From the NCBI GenBank assembly GCA_022828595.1, contig JAKGHH010000003.1, forward strand, positions 14,508,934 to 14,572,933: 64,000 nucleotides of DNA, written 5' to 3'. The number at the start of each line of letters is the position of its first letter. Within the stretch, counting starts at the first letter, position 1. Under the pieces are notes generated by a model. It searched no databases, was not told the origin of the DNA, and saw nothing but the letters and a program-made list of their open reading frames with translations. Source of the DNA: Nelumbo lutea. Lineage: Eukaryota; Streptophyta; Magnoliopsida; Proteales; Nelumbonaceae. Position numbers and translations under genes: made by a program. Of this stretch, positions 10,913 through 28,480 are shown one piece after another.

Positions 10913-11635
10913 TGATGGTGCGCGATCTAGATACTCCTAGCTGTAGGGCAGTTCAGATGCCTGTTGCCAAGTAGGTCGTTCGAACTACAAAGAAATGGAG
11001 GTATCAGAGAACCCGGAGTGGCTAACCCGGTGAGGTCGCTCCGATGTTTAAGTCAGTAATAGTATATGCGAGCTGAGAGTTAATAACAAAGAGAGCTAGA
11101 ATGCACTAAATCGCACTACCTTTTCGTGTCATTGGGGTTGGTGCCTTTATATAGGCTTTGCTTGGCGTGGGCTTCACGCACTGCATCCAAGATTTTCGGG
11201 AGGTCGCCTAACCGGTCTGAGATCCCCGTAGGTAACCACCATGCATGTTGGCCATCATCCAGAACACTCAATACGTGGGCTAACTTCCGAGAAACTTGAG
11301 AGTGTCGGGATATGCATACTAAATTTGTCAGCAAGCACAACTCGCAAGTCGCCTCCTAGACCTTAGTCAGGTCGGCAAGCCCTCGAGGGAGGTCGCTTCT
11401 CGTGTCGAGGTCACATCGGCCAGTGACGAAATGCTACAGGTTGGCCCTAGACGAGGTGCTCCTAACCGGCCTAAGTTGTGTTTGAAGCTGCTAGGTTGGC
11501 GGTAAAGGCAAGTCACCCGGTCGGGGCGAAGACGAACTACGATCTAAGACTCTAAATCATCGCCTAGGTGGCGTCCATCTGTTTCGAGATGCCATATGTC
11601 ACAATGTCATTGATTGATCAAGTCCACCCTCATCA
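10913..11635 (-). mobile_element. Solo LTR (Ty3/gypsy clan), minus orientation
   Basis: 723 bp from TG (10913) to CA (11635) with an exact 5-bp target duplication GCCCC at 10908-10912 and 11636-11640. On the minus strand it begins TGATGAGGGTGGACTTG, like the LTRs at 31960 and 40607, and holds a CCTATATAAAGG promoter-like box near 11146-11157. No internal region remains, so it arose by recombination between two LTRs. Confidence 0.9.
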
Positions 11636-11640
11636 GCCCC

Positions 11641-12197
11641 CCTAGTTGTTAGATGTAGTTGATTATCTTGCAACGCATTCTCTAATTGGCTTGGGTATGA
11701 AAATAATACAAGATTGAAAATCCATCATGAAGGGATCATCCACATTTAGGTAAATAAATGATAAAAAAAAATATCTGACCTTGTCAATGGTGAAAAGTGG
11801 ATAAATTTCTTCTTTACCAATAAGCAACGAGTTTATTTTCACTCTTTAAGAAAGTGTTTCCGCGCCAAAGTGTTTTTACAATCGTTCTGATTCACTAGTG
11901 TTTTGTTCCATCCGACTTTTGAAAAATACACAATAAAAAAAAGTCATATTTGATGGAGAGGCAGGCTGATTGATAGTTTAAAGTATTTTAACTTATTATA
12001 ATAATATATTTATAATCATAATTGTATGGTATTTCAAAAAAAATGTCAAAATTTTCAAATTTCCATATTCCACATCACCTGATTCAAGATCATCAAGATG
12101 ATTAAAGAATCCTCAATTTTGACAATTCAAGAAATGCCCTATTCCCCGGAATCCTAAAGTTAACAATTGCAATAAGGTTTTTTTTTTTTTTTTTTAA
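11641..12197. other. Intergenic DNA, no gene recognised
   Basis: AT-rich, ending in a run of ~17 T at 12178-12195 immediately before the Pack-MULE-like element. No gene seen. Confidence 0.5.
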
Positions 12198-12427
12198 GGG
12201 TAAAATACAAAAACCTTCGCTCAAGTTTCTGATAATTATAAAAACCTCTCCTATAGTTTTACTTTAACAAAAATCTCCCATTAAATTTTAAAAAAATTCA
12301 ACAAAAATCCCCCTTCCCCTACTGATTCAAACAGAAAACGTTAAGTCCATGCATTAAATATTTTTAAATACCCATTTTACCCTTTTTTAAATTAGTTTAT
12401 ATATTTCTTGTATTTTGGTACGACTAG

Positions 12428-12572
12428 TGCTAGCCTCACTCAGCTTTGCTTGCTCCCCCTCACCACCTTCGATTCCGGCCACTCTAGGCCCTTGATCTGG
12501 TCCAGGGACAGCTTGGCCAAGGAGATTGTAAGGACGCCATCCTCCAACTTGGCCTTCACCGACTCTAAACAA
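12428..12572 (-). pseudogene. Small heat-shock protein (HSP20) C-terminal fragment
   Basis: On the minus strand the sequence reads VKAKLEDGVLTISLAKLS followed by LDQIKG, then after a one-base frame slip near 12490 GPRVAGIEGGEGEQAKLSEA. This is the end of the alpha-crystallin domain and tail of plant HSP20 proteins (the LENGVLT..KL..IKGPKVV signature). The N-terminal half and start are absent and the frame is broken, so it is not a functional gene. It lies inside the inverted-repeat element, with surrounding sequence (12600-12700) showing a local duplication around CACGAATT(A/G)TCGGAACT. Confidence 0.7.
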
Positions 12573-13029
12573 TTTCTGTTAGCTAGAACTTGTGAAGATG
12601 TGCAATTGTAAGAGTTTTCTGCCACGAATTATCGGAACTGCCTCCAAAACTTGCGAAGATGTCACGAATTGTCGGAACTACCTCCAGAACTTTAAAAAAT
12701 TGACGGTAATAGCCAATTTCGGTGAAGTTTGATTGAGTAACTTTCCTACCAAACTACAGGTTTCGCCGAACACTGATTGCTTCCAATGAAAATGAATTCA
12801 ACGAACCTTGAAGGGAAAAAGAGATGAGCCTCTAGCGGCGATTAGCCGATGACTATTCTTTATGTTCTTTTCATTCATGGCCTTTACGTTATTATTGTTG
12901 AAAATTTGAGTGTCCTCCTTGATAAAAGCATTAACTCGATGTTCGTTCACAAAAACCAGAAATCAGGGCGGAACCCCAAATTTTCCGAAAATATTTCAAA
13001 CGAATTCTAACATCAATTTATCTTTTCTC

Positions 13030-13450
13030 CAGCATGGGACACCCAATTCCTTTTTTCTCTTATGTTCAGTGTCTTCTTCTTTTACTCTTCTTTTGCATTT
13101 TCAACCCCAAGGGGTTATTTGAACAGATGTTCCTCTCTATCAGTCGAAGATTTTGCTTCAAACGTTCTTATCCCCCCTAACAAATGGTTCATCTGTGGAT
13201 TCTACCCGATGGGCATAAACCATACAACTTCTCAATTTGGTATACCAACTTAATGGACAAGACAGTTGTATGGATGGCCAACCGAGACAGACCCGTCAAT
13301 GGTCATCGATCCAAAGTTTCACTGCATAGGGATGGGAAAATGGTGCTTACAGCTTAATTGTCTAGTCCACTAACACATCTGATGTCGATGACTACCGATT
13401 CCCAGTACCCGTCCAACGATGATACTAGGAATTTCGTTCAGCAATGGGAA
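13030..13450 (+). pseudogene. G-type lectin receptor-like kinase, lectin-domain fragment
   Basis: In pieces across frames the sequence reads a signal-peptide-like FFLLCSVSSSFTLLLHF, then SSLSVEDFASNVLIPPN, ICGFYPMG, and after a slip near 13235 YTNLMDKTVVWMANRDRPVN, GHRSKVSLHRDGKMVLTA, then STNTSDVDDYRFPV. This order matches the bulb-type (mannose-binding) lectin domain at the N-terminus of G-type lectin S-receptor-like kinases (VVWMANRDRPV is the hallmark). At least two frame changes and several stops are present and no EGF, PAN or kinase domain follows. A captured, decayed fragment. Confidence 0.75.
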
Positions 13451-14075
13451 CTATACTCTAATTTCTCGTTCATTACCGGAGGAAGCATGGTGGAGAGGTA
13501 TGGGAATAAAATAAAAGAAAAAAAAATTGATAGAGAGGGGAAGATGAAAAAAAAAAGATAAAAAAAAGGAAGAGAGAGAGAGAGAATGATTGAGAAAAAT
13601 GGGGACCATAGTTGCAGTAGTGGTATGGGGTGGTCACAGTAGCTCAGCCACTACTGTCGTTCAAATAGATGAAATTGGTAACCAAGGGGGTGCTTGCAGT
13701 GACAGAAGAAAGTCAAACAATGGGAGATGAGGAGGAAGGGAAAAGATTAATTAAGAGAGAGAGAGAGGGAGAGAGAGGAAATTAAAGAAGAGGGAAGGTT
13801 GGAGGGGGAATGCACGCCATTCCGCCACTGTGCTTCATGTTCGAGCGGATTATTAAATTGCTGACGTAGGGGTATTTTAGTATGAATAGAGCATATTAAT
13901 TCATAAAAGGGTAAAATAGGTATTTTGAAAAAATTGATCATCGCTTTAACATTTTTTTGTGTTGATTATTAACGGAAAGGAAAGGAGGTATTTATCCAAT
14001 TTTCAAAAATAGAGAGGAGGTTTTTATGATTGTCAGAAATTTGAGGGGAGATCTTTATAAACATGCAAAATCTTT

Positions 14076-15200
14076 CAAACTTGGTATATAAAAATAAGAA
14101 AAGAAAAGGTTTCAAATCGTAATTAAATACAATGCTAATGATGTTCATTAATTAATAATGTTTTGAAGGAGGCTTAATTGGGTCTTTTAACTCCTTATTC
14201 AATTCCATCCACTGGTTGCTTGGGATGGTTGTTAATACTATCTCGGGCCATGGGGCTGCCAAACCACATTTGGGGAAGGTTTCTGGTTTCAAGTTAAGGG
14301 ATTAAAACTAACAAGGGTCCCAACTAAAAATTAAAAATCCAGAAAACTAGAGAAATTAAAACCAAACAGGGTGCTCAAACATCAGGAATTCATGATCATG
14401 ATCGGATTTATTCATTTATTGTTTCTTTCATTTATTTATTTTTTTTCAGTTTATTGTTTCTCAGCCGTAAAATTTGCGGCAAACAGCAGTCAGACTGCAT
14501 TTTGTTTTTTTACGAGTCTAAATTATGTATTTTTTATTGGGATGAAATGGATTAAATTGTTTCATTTTGAACACACGTGTTTCACTTGGATTTTCTTTGC
14601 TTATCCAACTTGCCTAGGTCCACTCCACTACTTGTTTGGACTGACTGGACACAATGAAATCGGATCGATTTGTTCCTTATAGAGGGCACCTCACGGGAAA
14701 CAATATATGGCAACCATGCACCACACGCCACTCCAATTCAGCAGTTTTCCTCCTTTTGTGCGTATTGAAAATGATAAAATAAAGCTTCTACAATCGATTA
14801 AATATTTTTTTCACTCTTAAGTTGATATATCAATAACACTTAATTATCATAAACGGTTATAATTATTATATTTCTCGATTTTATAAGTGTAAATGAAATC
14901 AAATACATATTATATTATTAGTACGAAAGATGATGAGATTGGTGTGAATCACATTTTATGTGGAGCAAATCAGAGTTCAGCAGTTGTATTATAATCATCT
15001 CACAGCCACTTTAATTGGATGTATTAATAGTGCCCCACCTTGAATGAGATGAAGTGACGGTCTTGATAGGGCCATACCAATAACTCAAAGGCCATGATTT
15101 TCAGTTTTAGCCCAAGGTTACGTTACTATAGCAAAAGTGGTTTCTTTAGGGTTGATTTGGGCGTGGCGTGTGGGGAATTAGCAGAGAGCACACAAGGTCG
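14076..15200. other. Intergenic DNA, no gene recognised
   Basis: AT-rich. 14160-14290 (CCATCCACTGGTTGCTTGGGATGG) resembles 20670-20730, a dispersed repeat. A 103-codon hydrophobic frame at 14371-14682 has no known domain and its Phe/Tyr richness reflects T-rich DNA. Homology to the copy 3 upstream flank starts around 15240 (CTCACCGCCACTCACC). Confidence 0.5.
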
Positions 15201-15317
15201 CTAGCACATAGCAATTAGCAAATGTTCAGAAATTAGAGGGGTCTCACCGCCACTCACCTAATAGAGCGAGGGCTTACACTAATTGACATTTGGCATATTA
15301 TAGAACACAGATTTTGA

Positions 15318-18098
<2,781 letters not shown>

Positions 18099-18225
18099 AA
18101 GGGGGCCTTGAGCCCATAGCTCAATCGGATTAATTGGTGATTTAAACTTGCATCTTGTCTTCTTCACAACTACGTATAGTCTATATAGCTACTCTTATTT
18201 GTAAAACTCTCTTGATGATAATGAT

Positions 18226-18231
18226 AATAAA
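18226..18231 (+). terminator. Poly(A) signal of SCPL copy 2
   Basis: AATAAA in GATAATAAAAGTCCAATGAAC, ~128 bp after the stop, same context as copy 1. Confidence 0.5.
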
Positions 18232-18379
18232 AGTCCAATGAACAGTTTGTCTTCAACTCGCCATTCGATTCTTTCATAACTAGGGTTGCAACTTAGTTGG
18301 GTTGGGTTAAATATTTATTAAATTTTGAAGGAGCCCAGGTTTTAACTTGTAAAAATCTAGTACCCCAGTTGCACTTCTA

Positions 18380-19191
18380 CGCGCCAATCCTCCAATGTTG
18401 ATTATTTCCAGTACCAACATCGAAATCCAATATGGGTTTGGATGATTTATCGACACAACACCCAGTAAGACGCTATACACACAGTTTCCACATCTCTGGA
18501 CAGCGAAAACGCTCAATTTGTAATTCCTCTTTCAAAGCAATACATTGTTACATTTTGAGTCCGGATTACCTGCCAAAAAAAGATGTCTATGTGTAGATTA
18601 TGTGTAGCATCATAAGAATGGGACCCACCATAATATGAGTTGGAAGGGAATTTTGTTGGCGGGAGATTCCGAGAGTAAGGTTTGTAACCCAGCTGGCTAA
18701 AATGTATGAATGGCCTTCCACTGTCTTACTGTAGCCGCACATTGACATATCAGTTCAGTTACATCTTTCTAATAATTCTAATTAGTGGACGGCCCACAGC
18801 CATCATTCACAGTTTTAGCTCTGGGCTAAAACAAATTGTTGTAAAAATAGTTTATTGTCATTGGGTATATGCCCCTATGGTTTTCTTACATGAGTCCCCA
18901 AGTGTAAATAAGTTACATTTTATGCCCTTTGTGATTTTTTTTCACCTTATATATATGGTGGGAGCTGTGAAAAACACAAAAAAAAAAAAAAGAAAAAAAC
19001 TGCACTTGCTAAGTTTTGGAAAAGTGCAAATACCAATATATTCAATGCAAAACATTTGTATACGGTCTCACATCTCGTATGCTTTTCCAATGTAAAACTT
19101 TACATTCACACATTTATTTCAACAATTTTCCCCACATGTTTAAGTCATCTGTTTTTGTACTCTCTTTTCAATGGAAGTAATTATCATATCA
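18380..19191. other. SCPL 3' flank then intergenic DNA
   Basis: 18380-18545 still matches the copy 1 flank and includes the empty site for MITE copy B (near 18459-18473). Beyond that no gene is recognised; an A-rich tract lies at 18977-18997. Confidence 0.5.
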
Positions 19192-19495
19192 TCAAACTTT
19201 ATTCACACCCATGGTTTCAAAATTGGATCAGACCGGATGGTTGGATTAGAAAAACCAGGAAATGGTTAGGTGATTGGTTCCATTTTATCGTAGAACCATT
19301 ATTTCGTCAAAAATTGTTGATTTGATTAGCAAATTGTTGACCCGGGCAGTTGAATCGTTTGAATCATTCAACGATTTAGCTATTTTTTTTTGTCAGAATG
19401 AGTCGTATGTTTGGTTTGAACAGCCGGACCGTTTGACCGGAAAACTGAACCCCTAACCGATTCATTATTCGATTCAGTTTTAAAAATCTTGCTCA
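19192..19495. repeat. Dispersed repeat, GGTTTTAAAA-ended family
   Basis: Sequence with phrases such as GACCGGATGG, GACCGTTTGACCGG, CTAACCGATTCATTATTCGATT and TTTTAAAAATCTTGCTC. Similar blocks occur at 38490-38813 and 41430-41640. Likely a decayed non-autonomous DNA transposon; ends approximate. Confidence 0.4.
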
Positions 19496-19673
19496 CATGC
19501 ACCAATCAAGAGCCCTTTGCTTACAACCATAGTGAGCCAAATACAGATGCATCATGACAGATCAATTATCCTTGCCAATTGCTAAACCATGGAGAAACCA
19601 ACAAAGTTATGGGAATCACTATGTACATCTATCAAAAACTAACGATTAACTGGATATTTGATTCTGATATCAT

Positions 19674-19939
19674 TAGGAATGGCAATGGGGCGGGGATCAT
19701 ATTCCCCGTCCTCTACCCCGATTATGAAATTGACCGTCTTTGTCCTCGATCCTCGTCGAGGATAAAATTTGTCCTCCATCCCCGACCCCTGACAGCGATG
19801 GATTCCCTGTAGGGACCTGAATCCCCTTTTTTTTTTAATAACAATATTTATTTGAAAAAAAAAATTACTTAAGACAAATAAAAATTTTAAACTATAAATA
19901 ATTTTTTAAATATGTTTTGATATAAATATAATATAAATA

Positions 19940-19984
<45 letters not shown>

Positions 19985-20087
19985 TAATCGGGGTCGGGGC
20001 GGGGCGGAGACCTCAATCCCCATCCCCGACCCCATTGGGTCGGGGAAGTCGAGTCCCCGTCGGGGATGGAGAAAATTGCCATCCCTA
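19674..20087. mobile_element. hAT-like MITE, GGAATGGCAAT family
   Basis: 414 bp with inverted ends TAGGAATGGCAATGGGG and TTGCCATCCCTA, flanked by GATATCAT (19666-19673) and AATATCAT (20088-20095), an 8-bp duplication with one mismatch. GC-rich CCCCGAC / GTCGGGG arms flank an AT-rich middle containing an (AT)n/(AC)n microsatellite at ~19945-19985. Non-coding. Confidence 0.85.
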
Positions 20088-20095
20088 AATATCAT

Positions 20096-20739
20096 TGTTG
20101 TACAAGAAGGGGAATTGTCAAAACCATAGTTTTAAAAAGAATATATACGTAATAAAAAGAAAATGTATATGTTCACTACAAAATGAAATAAATTGTATGC
20201 CTATATACATACACGTGTATATACATTATATTTATATACATGTAAAAATAAAAAAATATATATATTTATAGTTTGAGACTTACGTCTTGCCTCTACATTT
20301 AACCTTTTAAAACCTTAACCAAAATTGAGAAGCTCATGTACTTGTGTGTAGTACTTATACACAAGATTAGATACCTTTAATCCAAAGGCTTAAGTCATTA
20401 AATTATAGGTTATCCTTGTATATAACCCATATTAAAGCAAAATGATAAGACTGTCCTATGATTTTGCCTTTTAAAACCTTAGCCAAAATTGAGCATGGCC
20501 AAGGTTGTAAGTCGTAACGCTTGCAATTATGGCCCCTCACTAAGGCAAAATGGGAAATATTCTAAGATTGTCCTTTGAAGGCCTGTGTACTAATAGGGCT
20601 GCCCTATAAATAAACCACACACTGATTGGATGGTCAATAATCCCCACATCAGGGGTTTTGTGTGTTAATTGAATTCCATCAATTGGTTGCTTGGGATATC
20701 TATCAATGCTGTATCTTGGGCCTCTCCTCCTAGAGGGTT
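20096..20739. other. Intergenic DNA, no gene recognised
   Basis: AT-rich. A ~16-bp phrase CCTTTTAAAACCTTA(A/G)CC recurs at ~20302 and ~20468, about 165 bp apart, suggesting a diverged tandem duplication. No coding region. Confidence 0.4.
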
Positions 20740-20831
20740 CCCCACATGCACATCTCAACCTGTATTGGAAATATCTCCCGTAATTGTTATGGAGAGATGT
20801 TCCCAATACACAGGTGGGAGGTGTTGTGGGG
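20740..20831. repeat. Foldback element, CCCCACATGCACATCTC family
   Basis: 92-bp near-palindrome: CCCCACATGCACATCTCAACC .. ATATCTCC on the left pairs with GGAGAGATGTTCCCAATACA .. GTTGTGGGG on the right. Related hairpins occur at 59368-59474 and 54686-54832. Confidence 0.7.
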
Positions 20832-22046
20832 CGTCGATCTGATTTTTCTTCTAAAGGATTCAATCAACGCAGTTTAATCAATGAAGAAGCCCTCACAAAT
20901 GGTTTCGGGGGTGTTAGGCCATGTTTGGGAGTGTTTTTGTTAAAAATAAGTGCTTATTTATTCGTATCTGGCATCCAATTTTTTAAAGTGCTTATTTTAA
21001 AAAATAAACACTTATTTCATATTGGGCATTTGATAGTCTTTTTCTCTTATAAGCACTTAAATAATCATTTGTGACTATTTTTTTCTTCATTTTCTTTTAA
21101 ATTTCTAAAATATATCCTTATGAAAGTACTTTTATTAAATTACTTTTATAAAAATATTTTTAGGAAAGCACTTTATAAAAGTACTTTCATGAAAGTACTT
21201 TTCTAAAGCGGTTTTAAAAAAATTATAAGTGTTATTTTAAAATTCAACTAGGGATAATTTTAGAATAAAAAAATGAATAAGTGCTTATTATATAAGCACT
21301 TAAAAAAGCTAGAAATTTGGGTTTAAAAATAATTTTTTGGAAATTATCATAAAATATTGTTATTTAATTTACTGCTAGTTAATTACTTACAGAAAATTAT
21401 TAGAATTGTAAGGATGATAATTTCCCTATAAAACTAGGGCCCTGCCCTGCTCCACTCCGAATGGGGCAAGTTTTCTCAAATCTTAAACAATGACGAGGCA
21501 AAGATGGGGTGGGGATGGAGAAAATATTTTTGCCCCAAATTAGAGATGGGATTTGCATATAATTCCCCAACCCAATGGTAAATTAGTAAAATATATGTAA
21601 ATTTAATATTGATTTTTAAAATATTTCTAAGTTTTCCTCATATTCTTATAATCCTGGGATCCCATAATTTTATTTATAAAATGTCCCAAATTGTCATACA
21701 ATTCTTAAAATACCCCCAAATTCCCATAATACTATTTGTAAAATATCCATGAATTATTTTTTTAGGTGATTGCCTTAGGGTGGGGAAAATTTGGGGATTC
21801 CCTTTCTCCGACGAAGAATGGGTGCATTGCCCCAAACTTGCCCCACCATTGGAATCGGGGCAGGGATGGAGTAGAATGTCTTAAAATAAGGAGGGGTGCC
21901 TCATCCCATGCATCACACAGGCCCTGCTAGTTTCTTAATATGGGATTGACATGGGTATGGGGAGTAAACAATGAGCATTGCCAGTGCACAGATAACTGTA
22001 GCACATTGGATATGTACAGAACATCAGAATCAAGCATTAGAGCACA
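20832..22046. repeat. Intergenic repeats, no gene
   Basis: 20905-21310 is built from AAGTGCTTATTT / AATAAGCACTT and GAAAGTACTTTT motifs in both orientations, typical of an AT-rich MITE. 21437-21927 starts GGGCCCTGCCCTGCTCC and ends GGCCCTGCTAG with CCCCA / TGGGG-rich arms, probably another MITE. Neither codes for protein. Confidence 0.45.
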
Positions 22047-22054
22047 CCACGGCA

Positions 22055-22465
22055 ATGGGTGTCAATTGGACCGTATTTGGTCCAATTCAATCCGGTCTAA
22101 TATGAGTCATTACAGATGTATCAGGTCCAATTGAATTCAATAAATACTTTGAACCATTTTGGATCAATCCAATTCAATGTCTGGACCGTTCAATCTATTC
22201 AAATTAGTTTTAATTTAGATTGGGTTCAACTAAAATCTGGTCAATTGACACCTGTATTATCTTTTTATTACTGACCAAATATTGATTCAATTGGACCCAA
22301 TCCAATTATAGTTGGACCAAGTCCAATCCAATCAAATAAATACCTTAGACCATCGAACTAGACTGGTGTAATTCAATGTCTACTTATTGCTCCATCCAGT
22401 ACAATCCGTCCAAGTTAATTTTGATTTGAACGATGTACAACCCAAAACCGATCCATTACCCCAAA
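22055..22465. mobile_element. hAT-like MITE, GGGTGTCAATTGG family, copy C
   Basis: 411 bp starting ATGGGTGTCAATTGGACCG, ending CGATCCATTACCCCAAA, flanked by an exact 8-bp duplication CCACGGCA (22047-22054 and 22466-22473). The matching place upstream of copy 2 (CTCACCGCCACTCACC, ~15243-15258) has no insert. Lies 470 bp before the SCPL copy 3 start. Confidence 0.9.
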
Positions 22466-22892
22466 CCACGGCACCACTCACCAAAGAAAGAGAGGGGGCT
22501 TACCTAACATCGATTGAATAGAACACAGATTTTGAATAACAATCCTGTTGTTGGTCCAATCAATCTTCGGAATGAGGTTGATTGAATGGTGGGTCCAGAT
22601 CATCCTCATTCAGCTTATTAAATCACTTATTTTGTGCAATATACAACAAAGAAAGTTGGTTCGCAGCATGAATACAATACAACAAATACGAACACTACCT
22701 TCCGCGTTAAACTTTCTTGCTTTTCCTTTTGACCCGGTTTCATTCAGTACATGTTTTAGACTCAGACTTGAGTCATCTCGATCATTGACTCCTTGCATGG
22801 CAGCACTGGCACCGACTCACTGACCTGCTCCTTATCTTTCAATCAGTTCAGAGCCATCTCTCTCTCTCTCTCTCTACATATAGATCTTCTAA

Positions 22893-26129
<3,237 letters not shown>

Positions 26130-26236
26130 AGGGAGGCTTTGAGCCCATAGCTCAATTGAATTGGTGCTTTAAACTTGCGTCTTTGTCTTCTTCACAGCTA
26201 TAGCTACCTTATTTGTATAACTCTTTTGATAACAAT

Positions 26237-26242
26237 AATAAA
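26237..26242 (+). terminator. Poly(A) signal of SCPL copy 3
   Basis: AATAAA in ACAATAATAAATGTCCGATG, ~108 bp after the stop. Confidence 0.5.
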
Positions 26243-26469
26243 TGTCCGATGATATGTCTTCTTCTTTCCGGTGAAGAATGAGCAATATGTCTTCAACTCT
26301 ACTTGTAACGCCAATTTGATTCTTTCTTTCAGACCTGAAAGGAGTAGTCCATCACCAAACTAGGCTTGCAACTTGGGCAGGCTTGAGTTATGTATTTGTT
26401 CAAATTTGAAGGAGCCAAGGTTTTAATTTTTCAAGGTCAGTTCCCAATTTAATTTATACACACAATACT

Positions 26470-26859
26470 CCAATGTGCTCCAAGGAGACGTGGCCTTATC
26501 ATTCACCATAAATCAGACCATTTCCTCTTTTATGATAGGACCAAATCCAATCCTTCTTCCTAATTGGGAAAATTAGGGTGATCTTAATGCAAGGGGTTGG
26601 TGGTGTTTATTAAAAAGGAGAGGTTCAGATTGAACTTTAATTTTCAGGCTCTCTGTTGAAGTCTCTTCAAGTCGCTCCTTCAAAGAATTTGAAGCTGAAC
26701 CAAAGTTAAGCCCTTCGAAATGGGCCTTTAATGGATCTTTTTGTTAACGGATCTTCTCTCAGCATGAGTGATTCCAATATTATTAATACACCCTGTACTT
26801 TTAAATTTACCACCACCTATTTTGGTGCCCAATTCGTACATAATCTCTTCAATACTAAG
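26470..26859. other. Intergenic DNA, no gene recognised
   Basis: No homology to the other SCPL flanks beyond ~26460 and no reading frame of note. Confidence 0.5.
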
Positions 26860-26985
26860 GCTGCATTTGGCATTCCTTATTTTAAGGAATTATCTCTTTA
26901 TTGCTGTTAAAAATTCAATGTTCATAAGGGCATTTTAACTGCAAAAAGTAAATAAATCATTAAAATAAGGAATGCCAAATGCAGC
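26860..26985. mobile_element. 126-bp hairpin MITE, GCTGCATTTGGCATTCC family
   Basis: Nearly the whole element folds on itself: GCTGCATTTGGCATTCCTTA at the left is the exact reverse complement of TAAGGAATGCCAAATGCAGC at the right. A second copy lies at 54349-54473. Confidence 0.85.
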
Positions 26986-28480
26986 AAAAAATGTTTAGTT
27001 TACAACCTATTTAAAATCCAAATTCTCAAATTTGTCTTTTATTATACAGGGATTAGGGGAAGGCCGGGGCCGGACAACCCAGCGCAATGTTTAATAGACC
27101 TTGAATATTTTAATAAGAACCCAACAACCTGCAGGTCCAATTAAATACCCAACTCAACCCAAACATATTGATGGGCCGCTTGGATGATGATGGGTTTAAT
27201 GGGCGTTTTTGATTGGTGGATTTGATGGGTTTGGTCAAGAATCACCACTCCCTCATTTGCAGGTGCTACTAAGCATCACTATACGTACTGAATTTATAAC
27301 ATTGCAATGAAAAATGCTTGAATTAATATCTAATAATTTTCATGTTTAATAATAAATTGATTTGGAGGGGACATAAAATGAAATTATTTTGTTTGAAGTT
27401 TTCTCAACCTTTGAAAACATAAATTTGATTTATTACATGCGAATAGAGCTGAGTTCTTTTATGGGACTTAAAAGTTAAAATAAATGAATTCTCTTAACAG
27501 ATATACAATGAATTTCATTGTGAGGGGTAATCTTTGGATCCAACAAAGGGAAGGAGAAACTCAAATGAAAATTTTCCATTCCGAATACCTATGTCAAAAT
27601 GGGGGTGTGATTTTACTTCAAAACAATATCTTATTTCTAGAGACCAACTACAGTGCAATGCATTTTGAAAATTTTTGGCATATTACATCATTATTTTAAC
27701 TAATCATGTTAAGGATGTCACATGATTTAATTGCATATTGATTCATATTTCACAAGTTGTATTTATCATTAATTACTTTAACAACTTTAAAAATGTCATT
27801 GTGCTGCATCACTTCGTTTGAGTTATGTTGCAGCATTTTCTATAGATGCACCATGATTTTTGCCCTTATTTTAAATGTCAAATGGATTGATTCAACCAAT
27901 AAAAAAAGAAAAAAGCGAAAAAAAAAATCAATATTGCGATAGAAGAATATATGCACTTTTGAAAAAGTTGTCCACATGGGATACTTATGGCCAGATTCAT
28001 ACAAGGTGAAGTTCCGGCTGAGAGCAGCTCTAATTCCTCAACTGCTTTGAGACTAGGAGCCTGTTCGCTTCATCAGAAAGTTATTTTTGTCTCATACAAG
28101 TCTTTTTCGGCTTTCTGGATTTTTATCGAATGAGGCTTTATGACTTTTTTCCGGATTTCTTGGCTCTTGCAATGCAAAAACCCACTGCTAGAACACCCTC
28201 CAAATGAACACTAGAAGCTTCAATGAAAAGCCTGTTTTTTAGAGGTAGGACAACAAATTTAGGCTTTCAGGATTTTGCACCAAATATTGCTAATAAACTA
28301 TTTTGGGTAGAGCACACCTTGCACTGTCAAAAGCTGAAAATCCTCCCAAACAAACACTACACTGAAGGTTCATTTGGGTGGGAAGACTGACTGACTGCCT
28401 ATTTGGGCTGAAATTCCCTCCCATACAGGCACAGCCCTTCAAATGCGGCTATCAATTTGGACTTGTCATATTAATCTATA
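26986..28480. other. Intergenic DNA, no gene recognised
   Basis: AT-rich, with small unsupported frames at 27484-27699 and 27757-27942. 28060-28440 has phrases (CAGAACACCCTCCAAATGAACACT, GGTTCATTTGGGTGGGAAG) that look like a decayed MITE. Confidence 0.45.

Larger units (their letters stand above)
12198..14075. mobile_element. Pack-MULE-like element with captured gene fragments
   Basis: Long terminal inverted repeats at about 12198-12392 and 13903-14075. The left arm runs GGGTAAAATACAAAAACC .. CAAGTTTCTGATAATTATAAAAACCTC .. ATACCCATTTTACCC. The reverse complement of the right arm runs .. CAAATTTCTGACAATCATAAAAACCTCC .. ATACCTATTTTACCC. Arms of this length are typical of Mutator-like elements. 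The 1.5-kb interior contains a minus-strand small heat-shock protein fragment and a plus-strand lectin-receptor fragment, with no transposase. The 9-bp target duplication expected of a MULE is not visible; the left edge abuts a poly-T run that may hide it. Confidence 0.6.

Noticed and set aside
14371..14682. 103-codon hydrophobic frame that could be a membrane protein
   Set aside because: Phe/Tyr/Ile excess follows from T-rich DNA; no promoter, homologous phrase or intron signals.
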